Shown in pieces: positions 44,007-53,685 of a DNA stretch of 64,000 bases. The notes beneath the pieces were generated by a model. It was given only the letters and a program-made list of their open reading frames with translations. It searched no databases and was not told the DNA's origin. Within the stretch, counting starts at the first letter, position 1, and each line of letters opens with the position of its first letter. The DNA is from Chitinophagales bacterium (lineage in GTDB: Bacteria > Bacteroidota > Bacteroidia > Chitinophagales > Chitinophagaceae), in contig JAFLBN010000005.1 of assembly GCA_017303395.1 (NCBI GenBank), forward strand, positions 124,001-188,000. Reading direction: 5' to 3'. The position numbers were made by a program, and so were the translations under genes.

Positions 44007-44828
44007 ATGAAACTACCCTCTGCGCTAACTATAACACTGCTATACGTGGCACTGGGTTTGCTATGGATACACTTCAGCGATGCATGGGTAAGCAACCTTG
44101 CCGCCGGCGATACCGAACTGGAACATAAGCTACAGGAATACAAAGGCTATTTTTATGTACTGACCACCGGGCTGCTGCTACTGATACTGGTACGCAGCCA
44201 CGATGCTGTGCAGGAAAAACAACTAAAGGCACTGGGCCGAAGTGAGCAACAGTATCGTGCATTGTTTGAAGCAAGCCCTATGCCTGTGTTTATATACGAT
44301 GCCGATACCGGCAATATTGTACAAGCCAACGATGCTGCCGTGCAGCTATACCAATACAGCACACAAGAACTAGTGGGCATGAGCATCTGGCAGATAGTAG
44401 GCCCGGAAGGCATGGTATCTGTAGATGAACGACTGGACATACAACCCGGACAAGACGAGCATGTACGTGGCATACGCCGCCATACACGCAAAGACGGCGA
44501 GGTGCTCTACGCATTTACCCAAGACATACCTTTTGATGTAGATGCCATGCACACCCGCGTGCTGATAGCCAACGACATCACCCGGCAAATGCTGTATATA
44601 GAGGCCATAGAAAAGCAGAACGAAAAACTGAACCGCATATCTTTTGCACAGAGCCACAAAGTACGCTCGCCGCTAGCCAGCATCATGGGGCTTACCAACC
44701 TGCTGAACGAGACTGCCATCAACGCTGAAGAGTACCGTACCATACTGGCACAGCTTACAGAAGCATGTACCAAGCTGGACGATGTGATACGCGAGATAGA
44801 CAGCGATGCCCGCCCGCAAGCGGTGTAG
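44007..44828 (+). CDS. PAS protein with histidine-kinase dimerisation helix but no ATPase domain
   Basis: A 273-residue protein from ATG 44007 (frame open to 43953). Two membrane helices (about 5-22 and 48-64), one PAS domain (~78-200, YRALFEASPMPVFIYDADTG), then a DHp-like helix with an intact phospho-acceptor region (FAQSHKVRSPLASIMGLTNLL, His ~217) and a second helix. It then ends (RPQAV*) with no N, G1 or G2 boxes. The stop is not followed by a continuing ATPase frame, so this is a true short protein and not a frameshift. It may heterodimerise with, or be phosphorylated by, another kinase. Confidence 0.82.
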   Translation: MKLPSALTITLLYVALGLLWIHFSDAWVSNLAAGDTELEHKLQEYKGYFYVLTTGLLLLILVRSHDAVQEKQLKALGRSEQQYRALFEASPMPVFIYDADTGNIVQANDAAVQLYQYSTQELVGMSIWQIVGPEGMVSVDERLDIQPGQDEHVRGIRRHTRKDGEVLYAFTQDIPFDVDAMHTRVLIANDITRQMLYIEAIEKQNEKLNRISFAQSHKVRSPLASIMGLTNLLNETAINAEEYRTILAQLTEACTKLDDVIREIDSDARPQAV

Positions 44829-44837
44829 GCATTTGCA

Positions 44838-45830
44838 TTACCGCACCCGTACAGTATCTATTATCTGCATGCCGGTATCTGCATAGCTTACCACAACGTT
44901 TGCCTTCAGTGTCTTACTGCCGGCTGTTATTATGAAGTAAGAATAAATATTACCCACAGGCAGTGCATCAAACATTACCTTGCCATCTGCTCCTGTAGAC
45001 TTCGAAGCATAGTGTCCGTTGCAGCTATCGTTTGCCAGCACACTGCTGGTAAAGAGGCATACCGTGCAATCTTTTATTATACCACCCAATGTATCTCTTA
45101 CAACAAACTGCAAGCCTTTGGCTTTGGTAGGTTTTGCAGGCAATGCTATGGTACGTACTTTTACCCCCAACGCTGCAAGCCCTGTAAGTGTATCTGTTTT
45201 TTCATACACTACGCCATTTATCTCTGCCCTGCAAAATGCGAGATAGCTACCTGTTGGCAGGGCCATAAACTTAGCCTTGCCATAGTTGTTTGTCTGTTTT
45301 GAACTGAAGCTTCCTGTACAGTTTGCATTAGCCGCCGATGCATTGTTGAAGATACAGATGCGGCAATCTTTTATTGCACCTCCGTCTGCATCAGTTACAT
45401 TGTATATAATACCATTTTGTTTGTCTTGTGCAGGTGTCAGCTCCAGCTTCACATCTGTCATGGTTTCTGATACTTCTATTTCTTTATCAACGCTGTACAC
45501 TACCGTATCAGATGTATAGTAGGCTGTAAGCCTGTATTTTTTCTTTTGCACTATGCCATTATTACTGAGGCTGCTCCCCAGATAGTCGAAGAAAAAATAA
45601 CCCGCAGCATCTGTAGTGTCTGAAGTATAGGTGTACCATTTCGAGCCATCTTCTACTGCCAGTTCTATCCTTACGTTGCCTATAGGTTCAGGCACACCAT
45701 TATTCATAGCATTTACAAAAAACAATCTGCCGGATATATATTTATCGCCTGCCACATCATTCCTTTTATTCTTGTTGCATGCCAATGAAAAAAGCATCAT
45801 CAGCAATACCAGTATGTGTATTTTTTTCAT
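44838..45830 (-). CDS. Lipoprotein with repeated Ig-like/carboxypeptidase-type domains
   Basis: A 330-residue lipoprotein (MLFSLAC, Cys 18). Three beta-sandwich units: ~35-135 (SGRLFFVNAMNNGVPEPIGNVRIEL) and two similar ones, each with [DG]GxIKDCxxCxF, CxGxxxSK and YGKAKFMALPTGSY/DGKVMFDALPVGN. The DC.VC cysteines of both repeats are conserved and could form disulfides. Carboxypeptidase regulatory-like fold; surface lipoprotein of unknown binding function. It lies 6 bp downstream of the next minus-strand gene. Confidence 0.72.
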   Translation of the reverse strand: MKKIHILVLLMMLFSLACNKNKRNDVAGDKYISGRLFFVNAMNNGVPEPIGNVRIELAVEDGSKWYTYTSDTTDAAGYFFFDYLGSSLSNNGIVQKKKYRLTAYYTSDTVVYSVDKEIEVSETMTDVKLELTPAQDKQNGIIYNVTDADGGAIKDCRICIFNNASAANANCTGSFSSKQTNNYGKAKFMALPTGSYLAFCRAEINGVVYEKTDTLTGLAALGVKVRTIALPAKPTKAKGLQFVVRDTLGGIIKDCTVCLFTSSVLANDSCNGHYASKSTGADGKVMFDALPVGNIYSYFIITAGSKTLKANVVVSYADTGMQIIDTVRVR

Positions 45831-45835
45831 AGCAA

Positions 45836-48391
45836 TTAATTGAAGACGTTAAAGAATTTTACAAACAATGCAGGATCTACCGTTACACCCATGAAATAGT
45901 TACACTTCAAGCTTGGGTGTATACCCAATACCTGATTATTATTGATTTCATAACGCGTGTATTTGTACAAGTGTGCCCCGGCAGTCAGCTTCAGTCCTGT
46001 ATAAAAATCCAGCGATGGCCCTACGTAAAAATGCTCAAGTGCTTTGCCATTTACAATGCCCAAACCAGCAAATAAGGAGTAGCGATACCTGAAACCGCCA
46101 CCACCTTTTTCTGCTTTGCAAAAAGTTTTAAATACCCCTCGACCATCTAGCGAATAATATTTTGAAGGATATACATTAAGCCCTACTATTGCCATGATGC
46201 GAGGATTTAGCGCATCCACACTCGCTACTATATTATTGCTGCCTTTATTTACCACATTATTGGTGTATTGAGGAAAGATGTAGGCGACGCCTGCACTTGG
46301 CATAAACCTATATAGCCCGCCCACTTTATAACTGCTTTTGTATAATGTAGTTTTCAGCACAGTGTCTTTATCGTTTATTTTCTTTGTTTGCTTCAAGGTA
46401 ACATTATAGGCTATTTTGCTTCTTGCTTTTACAGGCATTTCATAAATACGTGTACTGTATTGCGGCACAGCATCTTCCGGCACATCTTCACTAACCAGCC
46501 CTGTTGGTGGCAAAGAGCGTTCATTTATCTGCAACATCATTGCCAGGTAAAATATTTGTGTATCAAGCCTTATCAGTTCTGCTTTAATTGAATCATTACA
46601 TATATTCATTTTTTCAACATAATCATTCAGCCTTTTAAAGAATGAATCAACAGAGGTTTGCAATATTGATTGAGAATTGAAATCGAGAATAATACTTTTC
46701 TTATTTCTAAGTTCTAGTGCCCAGAAGCTTTTCATCAACTCTTCCGTAAGTGGCGATTCAGGATTGTAATGTCTGTACACTTCAACCAGTGCTTTTTTAT
46801 TTTGTTCATCTAGTTTTATTTGATTATTCGTACCCCAATGTAATTTCACTGCTATCCCTTCAACAAATGCTATTGTATCGGTAGATTTTACCTTTACCTT
46901 ACCAAGCTGCTTACCTTCCATCATATATGCAACCTCCCTATTACTTTTCTGCTCATATTCATTAGAACTACCATCAGGCATCCAAGCGTCTCCAGACCCC
47001 ATAGAAACACGTATTTCAGGCATAATCATACTTCTTCCTGTACCAGTAAAGCTGTTAACTAAATTTTTCAGGCCTGCACTAATCAACACTGCTCTGAATG
47101 AATTGTAAACTGTATCTAACGCATAAGACATTCCATCTGTAAATGGCCCTTTGTCACTTATTGCAGTAGTATCAAAAGTCACTACCAATTCTTGCCCTGC
47201 TTTTACATTATGCACACACAGCGTCATCTCGTCATCTTCTGTCAGCAGTTTTTCTTTGTTGCTTAGTTTATCATCTTCAATGCCCGCATTAGTCATCAGC
47301 ATATGCCATAGCTCTCTGCGTTTTCTTTTTTCATTTACAGCAAATGGCAATTCTACACGGTTATACAATTGTTGGTTCACCAGCAGTTGCTGTCCTTTCA
47401 ACCTATATTTTGCTACCAGTTCGCGCATCTGCGGTATCATGGCAACAAATGGTTTATTAGTCGGGTACTCTCTATCCGGCTTTACGATGTACAGCGGATT
47501 TGCACTCAATACACCCTCATTGTACCACAACCACTTCAAATAGAAATTAGAATGCTTGCTGAAGTGCAAGATAGCAGCGTTTGTTCCCTTCAGCTTTATT
47601 ATCTCTTCTCTCGATTTTTTCGAGCTATTAATTATCTTATCACATTCTTCCTTTTCTTTTTGTACTGCTATTAGTTCCGACTTAGCCTTAGTTAGTTGTT
47701 TATATGCATCCTCAAGTTCCTCCCAACCTTTTATGTAGTTAACTATATAGTTAGAACTATCCAAGTCTTTAGCGAATTGCGTATAGCTGGTATCATACAT
47801 CTGCAGTATCCATTGTTTATACACATCGTTTTTTACAACATCTGCTATGTGCTTATTGTTACCTTTAGATTTCTTTGCAGTATCAGCATACTTTTTCATC
47901 CCAAGTAATGCATCTATCTCAGTTCCTGCCGGTACATAAGTAGTAGTCCAGCCTTTGCCATTTGATGCCAGCCAGAAGTACAGGTCTTGCTGTTCTTTTA
48001 TATACTTAGCTACAGTTACAGTATCCCAGAGCCATTCATAAAACTGTTTCAGCTTCAACGAATCGTCTTCTATATTTATAATAGCACGACCTACTATATT
48101 TTTCAATGTATCTTTCAGTGCTTTCTTATCTTTTGTGGTAAGGCCGTTACTACTGCTGGTAGTAGTCCAGTTTGTATCACCTTTAATATTCAATGGCGGA
48201 AATGCATCCAGCATGCCATATTTAAATTGTAAGGTAAACTGCGCAGGTACTTTCTCTTTAGGCTTTGTACTACTATCAGCATTATTCTGTGGCATATTTT
48301 GCTGATTACCATCTTTAAATTTTAAGGTATCCTGCGCAAGTACTACCTGTGTGCAAAACAACAAGAGCATGGTGATATATAGTATCCTCAT
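45836..48391 (-). CDS. Large secreted protein with possible C-terminal barrel
   Basis: An 851-residue protein from ATG 48391 (MRILYITMLLLFCTQVVLAQ signal peptide). Central helical and coiled stretches (KQLTKAKSELIAVQKEKEECDKI) are followed by beta-rich regions; the last ~230 residues alternate strands (AGVAYIFPQYTNNV, RYRYSLFAGLGIVNG, YVGPSLDFYTGLKLTAG, CNYFMGVTVDPALFVKFFNVF) and end in Phe, a pattern of outer-membrane barrels. No family recognised. It is co-oriented with, and 5 bp from, the repeat lipoprotein, so the two may form a surface complex. Confidence 0.65.
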   Translation of the reverse strand: MRILYITMLLLFCTQVVLAQDTLKFKDGNQQNMPQNNADSSTKPKEKVPAQFTLQFKYGMLDAFPPLNIKGDTNWTTTSSSNGLTTKDKKALKDTLKNIVGRAIINIEDDSLKLKQFYEWLWDTVTVAKYIKEQQDLYFWLASNGKGWTTTYVPAGTEIDALLGMKKYADTAKKSKGNNKHIADVVKNDVYKQWILQMYDTSYTQFAKDLDSSNYIVNYIKGWEELEDAYKQLTKAKSELIAVQKEKEECDKIINSSKKSREEIIKLKGTNAAILHFSKHSNFYLKWLWYNEGVLSANPLYIVKPDREYPTNKPFVAMIPQMRELVAKYRLKGQQLLVNQQLYNRVELPFAVNEKRKRRELWHMLMTNAGIEDDKLSNKEKLLTEDDEMTLCVHNVKAGQELVVTFDTTAISDKGPFTDGMSYALDTVYNSFRAVLISAGLKNLVNSFTGTGRSMIMPEIRVSMGSGDAWMPDGSSNEYEQKSNREVAYMMEGKQLGKVKVKSTDTIAFVEGIAVKLHWGTNNQIKLDEQNKKALVEVYRHYNPESPLTEELMKSFWALELRNKKSIILDFNSQSILQTSVDSFFKRLNDYVEKMNICNDSIKAELIRLDTQIFYLAMMLQINERSLPPTGLVSEDVPEDAVPQYSTRIYEMPVKARSKIAYNVTLKQTKKINDKDTVLKTTLYKSSYKVGGLYRFMPSAGVAYIFPQYTNNVVNKGSNNIVASVDALNPRIMAIVGLNVYPSKYYSLDGRGVFKTFCKAEKGGGGFRYRYSLFAGLGIVNGKALEHFYVGPSLDFYTGLKLTAGAHLYKYTRYEINNNQVLGIHPSLKCNYFMGVTVDPALFVKFFNVFN

Positions 48392-48490
48392 AACTAAGAC
48401 ATTTATCATTCAAATATATATAAGGCGCTCGCCTTAAACAATGTGAAAAACACCGGTATTTATACGTACTAATACGGATACCCACCGTTT

Positions 48491-48534
48491 GTTAATCGCT
48501 CGTTAACGAGGGGTTAATCGGTGGTTAACCACTA
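48491..48534. promoter_or_regulatory. Four 11-bp direct repeats with GTTAA core
   Basis: GTTAA begins at 48491, 48502, 48513 and 48524: four units in exact 11-bp phase, as at 12604. They lie between the divergent genes at 48391 (-) and 48599 (+). A palindrome TAAGGCG-CT-CGCCTTA (48421-48436) lies between the site and the minus-strand gene. Confidence 0.55.
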
Positions 48535-48598
48535 CCCTATTTTTGGGTGGTGCAGCTTGTGCGTAATACATTCGTAATCAAGCAAAATAGTGTCAATC

Positions 48599-48805
48599 AT
48601 GAGTTACTACAGGGTAGTTTTCAGACAAGACGAGGTGCTATCTTGCTTTCCCACCACACAGCAGATGTATGTAAACGAAAGCAATGTGGTGTACGAAAAC
48701 GAATTAGCACAACTCACTTTTGCGTTGGTAAAAGCTGCCAACGACCGTGATGCAATAGACATTGCAAAACGAATGGTGAATGAACAACGCAACCAACAAC
48801 ACTAA
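48599..48805 (+). CDS. Small protein of unknown function
   Basis: A 68-residue protein from ATG 48599 (a GTG at 48590 is an alternative). YYRVVFRQDEVLSCFPTTQQMYVNE and FALVKAANDRDAIDIAKRMVNEQ: a compact alpha/beta protein without signal peptide or known motif. Its only promoter context is the 11-bp repeat array 65 bp upstream. The terminator at 48914 probably ends its transcript. Confidence 0.55.
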   Translation: MSYYRVVFRQDEVLSCFPTTQQMYVNESNVVYENELAQLTFALVKAANDRDAIDIAKRMVNEQRNQQH

Positions 48806-48913
48806 TTACCACAGCTGCGGCGGGTAGTCCCCAGCCCCTGCCGCACTGCTATGATATGCCCCATCGGGCGCCTGACAATTACTTACATAAAGAGAGAAAT
48901 TTCAGGGAGAGCC

Positions 48914-48940
48914 TCCCCCTTCGTTACTAAGGAAGGGGGA
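48914..48940 (+). terminator. Terminator hairpin
   Basis: TCCCCCTT/AAGGGGGA stem with an 11-nt loop followed by TTTTTTT. Confidence 0.75.
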
Positions 48941-49070
48941 TTTTTTTATGCGTCACAGCATCGACACACCTTTATAACTATCTGAAAATCAACCACATGA
49001 AACTGTGACGTTTTTGTGTCGCTCCAAAGTCTTCTTTCCGTTTCTGCAAGCGTAGGTTTGGACAGTATAA

Positions 49071-49163
49071 ATGTCTAAGCTCAATAAATACAACCTGTGG
49101 ATAAGCATCATCTTTTTGATGGGTATGGTATCTGCCATCGTCACCTGGTTGTCTTTCGGCTGA
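49071..49163 (+). CDS. Single-helix microprotein, family member 1
   Basis: A 30-residue ORF: a short basic N-terminus (MSKLNKYNLW), one hydrophobic helix (ISIIFLMGMVSAIVTWL) and a two-residue tail. It aligns with the microproteins at 60513 and 60925 (K-aromatic/N-hydrophobic start, I-I..G.V..I/V.W, equal spacing). The leader contains GTGACGTTTTTGTGT, which also precedes the 60513 ORF. Function is unknown; size and topology resemble type I toxins and small membrane regulators. Confidence 0.5.
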   Translation: MSKLNKYNLWISIIFLMGMVSAIVTWLSFG

Positions 49164-49260
49164 CGCCAAAAGCAAATACATAGAACAAAAAACACATAAC
49201 ACAAATCCCATACATCTTACCCGGCAGAAACAAACAAAACGTTAGTAATAAAACCTCTAT

Positions 49261-52200
49261 ATGTACAAATCTACTCTTCTAAAAACAGCCCTTGCTGTGC
49301 TGTGCGTCTTTGTGATGCAGTACACGGGATATGCGCAAACATGGCTCAACTCGGTAAAAGTGGCACCGCCTACTTATGGCACAACAGGTGCACTTGTAGG
49401 CAAAAACACTAAAATGGCTGTTGTCAACGGCAACCCCGCTTTGGCGTATTATGATCAGTCCATTAGTTCAGCAGTCTGCCTGATATATGTGCGGGCTACC
49501 GACGCAAACGGAACTACATGGGGTACTCCCATCAGGCTTGACAATGCCGATGCAGGCTATAACCTTGCATTGACAGTTGTAAACGGTAATCCTGCAATAG
49601 TTTATAATAAGGCAGGGGTGGGCATCAGGTATATACGTGCTACAGATGCAAGCGGCACTACCTGGGGCTCGCCTGTTACCATCAGTGCCAACCTGGCTTT
49701 TGATGTTATGACTATGGTCATAGTAAATGGCAACCCCGCCATTTGTTACAGAAACCAAAGCACCGGCAATCTGGAATATCTACGCGCTACCGATGTAAAC
49801 GGTGCTACCTGGGGCAGTGTGGTAACAGTAGCATCCGGTAATATTGGTGCAAGGTCGCACATGACTGTTGTAAATGGCAACCCTGCCATTGTATGCTACG
49901 ACAATGCCAACAATTCGGTAAAATACATACGTGCCACCGATGCCAATGGTACCACTTGGGGCAGTGCCGTAACGCTGAATAGCGGCGGTGCTATTGTTGG
50001 CCAGTTCAGCCTGGCAGTAGTAAACGGCAACCCTGCTGTAGGTTTTGTAGGTAATGTAAGTGGTAATGGCACGTTGATGTATATACGTGCTACCGATGCC
50101 AGTGGCACCACATGGGGCAGTGCAGTATCGTTAGAGACTGCATCCAACGGATATGACATCAGCCTTGCAGTAGTAAATGGCAATCCGGCTATGGCATATC
50201 GTAACAGCAGCTTTGTTATCAGATACAGGCGTGCTACAGATGTAAACGGCGCTACATGGGGCAGTGCCATTACTCCGGGTATGAACAGTGTTAATACATC
50301 ATTAGAACCCGTTACACTTACAATTGTAAATGGCAACCCTGCCATTGCCACGTTCGAGGGCTTTAATAACAATAACAATGCGCAATATATACGCGCCAGC
50401 AATGCAGATGGTAGTGCATGGAACACAGTAGTATCTATAGACGGAGGCCTTGGCGGTAATGCGCAAACAACGATGGCCTATATTGGTGGCAACCCTGCCA
50501 TGGCATATTACAGCAAAGGATTGGGAGACCTGCTCTATGCACGTGCCAACGATGCTAACGGCGGTAGTTGGGGTACAGAAGTAAGTGTTGCCACTACCAA
50601 TGATGTGGGCCAAAACCCAAGCCTGGCACAAGTAAACGGCAACCCTGCCATATCTTACTATGATGTTACCAACCAAGACCTGTATTATGTGCGCGCTACC
50701 AATGCTACAGGCAGCACATGGGGCACACCCGTAGCCATTGCCACAGGCACATCGGCAGGCAGAGTATCTAAACTGCTGGTGGTAAGCGGCAACCCTGCCA
50801 TCGCATACACCGAAGGCGGCAGCATAAAATATATACGCGCCACAAATGCAAGCGGCACAAGCTGGGGCTCACCAATCACTATCGCTACAGCAGGCACAAC
50901 CTACGATATTGACTTTGCAATTGTGAACGGCAACCCTGCTGTAACCTATGCATCGGGCAGCACAGCTTATTACTGCCGTGGGGCAGATGCTACAGGCAGT
51001 TCTTTCAATACACCTGTTACCATTGCAACACTTTCATTTACGGACATCTTCACCCCTTCATTGGCAGTAATAAATGGCAACCCGGCTGTAGCATACGGCG
51101 ATAATTCAAACATGCTTTATTTCATGAGCGAGCTAAGGTATGTACGCGCCACAGATGCCAGCGGTACTACATGGGGCAGCACGGTTTTGGTAGAGGGTAG
51201 CAATAAAATGTTGTCTCCATCGCTCACTACTGTCAATGGCAATCCTGCTATTGCATGGTCTTACAACTTCCACCTGTTATACTATAACAGGGCTACCAAT
51301 ACTACGGGTAGTACATGGGGCACATCTGTATCACTTACTACCATTCGTCACGATAACCTCAATGATATATCGCCTACTATGATAAGCAATGGCAATAATG
51401 TATTTATTGGCTACTACACAGATACCGACAATTCAGCTTTCTTCAAACAAGGAACGTTTGACAAAGTATGGACAGGCGGCGCAAGTACTACCAACTGGGC
51501 TACTACCACCAACTGGAGCGATGGTGCTGTACCAACAAGCACCAGCGATATACTAATACCTTCGGGCTATTCCTTTTACCCTGTAATAACTACAGGCACA
51601 CAAAACTGCAAAAACCTGACGGTAAATGCAGGCGGTACACTTACCATCAGCGGCGGCACACTGCAGGTAGCAGGCAACATCAGCAACAGCGGTACATTCA
51701 ATGGTACAGGCGGTACTGTAGAACTGAATGGTTCATCTGCACAAAGCATTGCAGCAGGCACACTGAACATCAGCAATCTAACATTAAATAACAGTACAGG
51801 TGCTACCATCACAAGCGGCACATTGAATATATTGGGCACTTACACACCTACAAGCGGTGTGCTGACCACAGGTGGTTTCCTTACGCTGAAATCTACCGCT
51901 ACAGGTACAGGACGCATTGCTGCAGGCAGTACAATTGGTGGCTACATCAGCGGTATAGTGAATACAGAGCGTTATATACCGGGACGTCGTGCTTTCCGTT
52001 TCTTATCGCATCCGTTCTATACTTCGCAAAACATGAGCGACCTGACGGATGATATAGACATTACAGGTAGTGGTGGTTCTCCTTTTACAACTACAGGCAC
52101 TAACAGTCCTTCTGCTTTCTACTTTGATGTAACAACCGGCGATAACAGCACTACAGGCAACAACCCCGGCTGGACGGATTTCACTGCATCTTCTACATGG

Positions 52201-53304
52201 GATCCGCTTCAGGTAATGCGTGTACTGATACGCGGTGCCAAAGGCGAAGGCTTAGGTTTGGGCAGCTACACACCAAGCAACAATACGCTTGATATGAGCG
52301 GCTATCTTAATCAGGGTAGTATGAGCGTAAGCCTTACTAAAGGCAGTGGTACAGACTTTGTATTGGTAGGCAATCCTTTTCCTAGTCAGGTAAATATGGA
52401 TGCGGTAAGTGGTAATAATATTGGCAGCAGTTTCTATATCTGGGATGCTAATCAGGGTTCGCGTGGTGCTTATACTTCTTATACTTTCGGTTCTTCTTCT
52501 TTCAACCTGCCTTTTGGTGGTGCGTTTGTTACTACCCTTTCAGCAGACGGCGATATTGTGTTTGACGAAGCAGACAAAACAAACAACACTGCAGGCGCTA
52601 TGTTCAAAACGACAGGCATTGCCAATCAGGTAGAACTGAAACTGGAAGATAGCACGATATTCTGGGACAGGCTGTTGTTGAATTTTGATGACAATGCAAT
52701 GGCGACTGTAGATTATCCCGATGCTGCGAAACTCTACAATCCTGACATGACTTTCTACACATTGAGCAAAGATGACTCAATGCTGTCTATAGATACTCGT
52801 CCGTATGTAGCAAGTGAAGCCATCAAGCTTGGTTTGTATGCGGGTATCAAAAAGAATTTCAAATTCACTGCACCGAATGTAAACATGCCTGCAGGTACTA
52901 AACTCTATTTTACAGATAAGCTACTTAGCAAAACAATTGAAGTAACACCTGCGTTTGAATACTGGTTTACGGTAGATACAAGCAGCGCATCTTGGGGTAA
53001 CAATCGCTTTGAACTAAATACACAGGGCGAACCTACAAGCATCAAAAATGTAAATGCAAGCAAGCTGAAAGTGAAATTAGTTCCCAACCCTGCTACCGAT
53101 AATGTAACACTCTATTACGAAGGTGCAGGCAAAGAACTGAACATCATTGTAACAAATATGCTGGGTGTAAAAGTGTCAACGGCTACTGCAACTAATATCA
53201 ATGGTAACATAACAATACCTACTGCGCAACTTGCCAACGGCATCTACAACGTAACCATCTGCAACGGCAGCGAAGTGATGACACAGAAACTGATAAAACA
53301 ATAA
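49261..53304 (+). CDS. Giant repeat-containing T9SS protein
   Basis: A 1347-residue secreted protein with a signal peptide (AVLCVFVMQYTGYAQ). Residues ~40-730 hold about 13 imperfect ~50-residue repeats with VKYIRATDANGTTWGS and AVVNGNPAI motifs, a beta-propeller-like array. Then a G/T-rich linker (TLNISNLTLNNSTGA), a ~400-residue module (ERYIPGRRAFRFLSHPF ... YWFTVDTSSASWG) shared with the 54594 protein, and a T9SS type A sorting domain (KLVPNPATDNVTLYYEG, NGIYNVTICNGSE). A tiny PID-CTERM-like gene follows 28 bp downstream. Probably a surface-exposed adhesin-like protein. Confidence 0.87.
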   Translation: MYKSTLLKTALAVLCVFVMQYTGYAQTWLNSVKVAPPTYGTTGALVGKNTKMAVVNGNPALAYYDQSISSAVCLIYVRATDANGTTWGTPIRLDNADAGYNLALTVVNGNPAIVYNKAGVGIRYIRATDASGTTWGSPVTISANLAFDVMTMVIVNGNPAICYRNQSTGNLEYLRATDVNGATWGSVVTVASGNIGARSHMTVVNGNPAIVCYDNANNSVKYIRATDANGTTWGSAVTLNSGGAIVGQFSLAVVNGNPAVGFVGNVSGNGTLMYIRATDASGTTWGSAVSLETASNGYDISLAVVNGNPAMAYRNSSFVIRYRRATDVNGATWGSAITPGMNSVNTSLEPVTLTIVNGNPAIATFEGFNNNNNAQYIRASNADGSAWNTVVSIDGGLGGNAQTTMAYIGGNPAMAYYSKGLGDLLYARANDANGGSWGTEVSVATTNDVGQNPSLAQVNGNPAISYYDVTNQDLYYVRATNATGSTWGTPVAIATGTSAGRVSKLLVVSGNPAIAYTEGGSIKYIRATNASGTSWGSPITIATAGTTYDIDFAIVNGNPAVTYASGSTAYYCRGADATGSSFNTPVTIATLSFTDIFTPSLAVINGNPAVAYGDNSNMLYFMSELRYVRATDASGTTWGSTVLVEGSNKMLSPSLTTVNGNPAIAWSYNFHLLYYNRATNTTGSTWGTSVSLTTIRHDNLNDISPTMISNGNNVFIGYYTDTDNSAFFKQGTFDKVWTGGASTTNWATTTNWSDGAVPTSTSDILIPSGYSFYPVITTGTQNCKNLTVNAGGTLTISGGTLQVAGNISNSGTFNGTGGTVELNGSSAQSIAAGTLNISNLTLNNSTGATITSGTLNILGTYTPTSGVLTTGGFLTLKSTATGTGRIAAGSTIGGYISGIVNTERYIPGRRAFRFLSHPFYTSQNMSDLTDDIDITGSGGSPFTTTGTNSPSAFYFDVTTGDNSTTGNNPGWTDFTASSTWDPLQVMRVLIRGAKGEGLGLGSYTPSNNTLDMSGYLNQGSMSVSLTKGSGTDFVLVGNPFPSQVNMDAVSGNNIGSSFYIWDANQGSRGAYTSYTFGSSSFNLPFGGAFVTTLSADGDIVFDEADKTNNTAGAMFKTTGIANQVELKLEDSTIFWDRLLLNFDDNAMATVDYPDAAKLYNPDMTFYTLSKDDSMLSIDTRPYVASEAIKLGLYAGIKKNFKFTAPNVNMPAGTKLYFTDKLLSKTIEVTPAFEYWFTVDTSSASWGNNRFELNTQGEPTSIKNVNASKLKVKLVPNPATDNVTLYYEGAGKELNIIVTNMLGVKVSTATATNINGNITIPTAQLANGIYNVTICNGSEVMTQKLIKQ

Positions 53305-53332
53305 TCCCTTCACTAGCTAAAAGATTCTCTAT

Positions 53333-53524
53333 ATGAAACATATCAAATTCCTAATATTCGCAATTGTATTCTTCTTTGCAGGTATGGCTACCACGCTGGC
53401 ACAAGGCCCCGGCTTTGACGACGATGTGGTGGACGAAGTACCCCTGGATGGTGGCGTCAGCGCACTGGTAATAGCCGGTGCAGCCTACGGTGCCAAAAAG
53501 TTGAAGGACATGAAGAAGAAATAG
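53333..53524 (+). CDS. PID-CTERM-like tiny sorted protein, copy 1
   Basis: A 63-residue protein: signal peptide (to ~TTLAQ), then GPGFDDDVVDEVPLDGGVSA, a short hydrophobic stretch (LVIAGAAYGA) and a basic tail (KKLKDMKKK). Acidic-Pro-Ile/Leu-Asp-Gly-Gly followed by a hydrophobic helix and basic end is the PID-CTERM sorting-signal pattern I recall from Bacteroidota. The mature protein is therefore almost entirely sorting signal. The last ~40 residues are nearly identical to those of the 57227 gene, and each copy follows a large T9SS gene. Confidence 0.75.
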   Translation: MKHIKFLIFAIVFFFAGMATTLAQGPGFDDDVVDEVPLDGGVSALVIAGAAYGAKKLKDMKKK

Positions 53525-53544
53525 AATACATATAACCAACTGAT

Positions 53545-53573
53545 AAACACCCCGTTATAAAAACGGGGTGTTT
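53545..53573 (+). terminator. Terminator hairpin
   Basis: AAACACCCCGTT/AACGGGGTGTTT stem with loop ATAAA, followed by TTTATG. Confidence 0.78.
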
Positions 53574-53685
53574 TTTATGTATGCTAAGACCGAAATAATA
53601 TATACAGACATGCTCTGTATGGCATTTTTAAACAATCATTATTCTTTATCAACAATATTGAATATAACGTCTGTTTTATATTATT

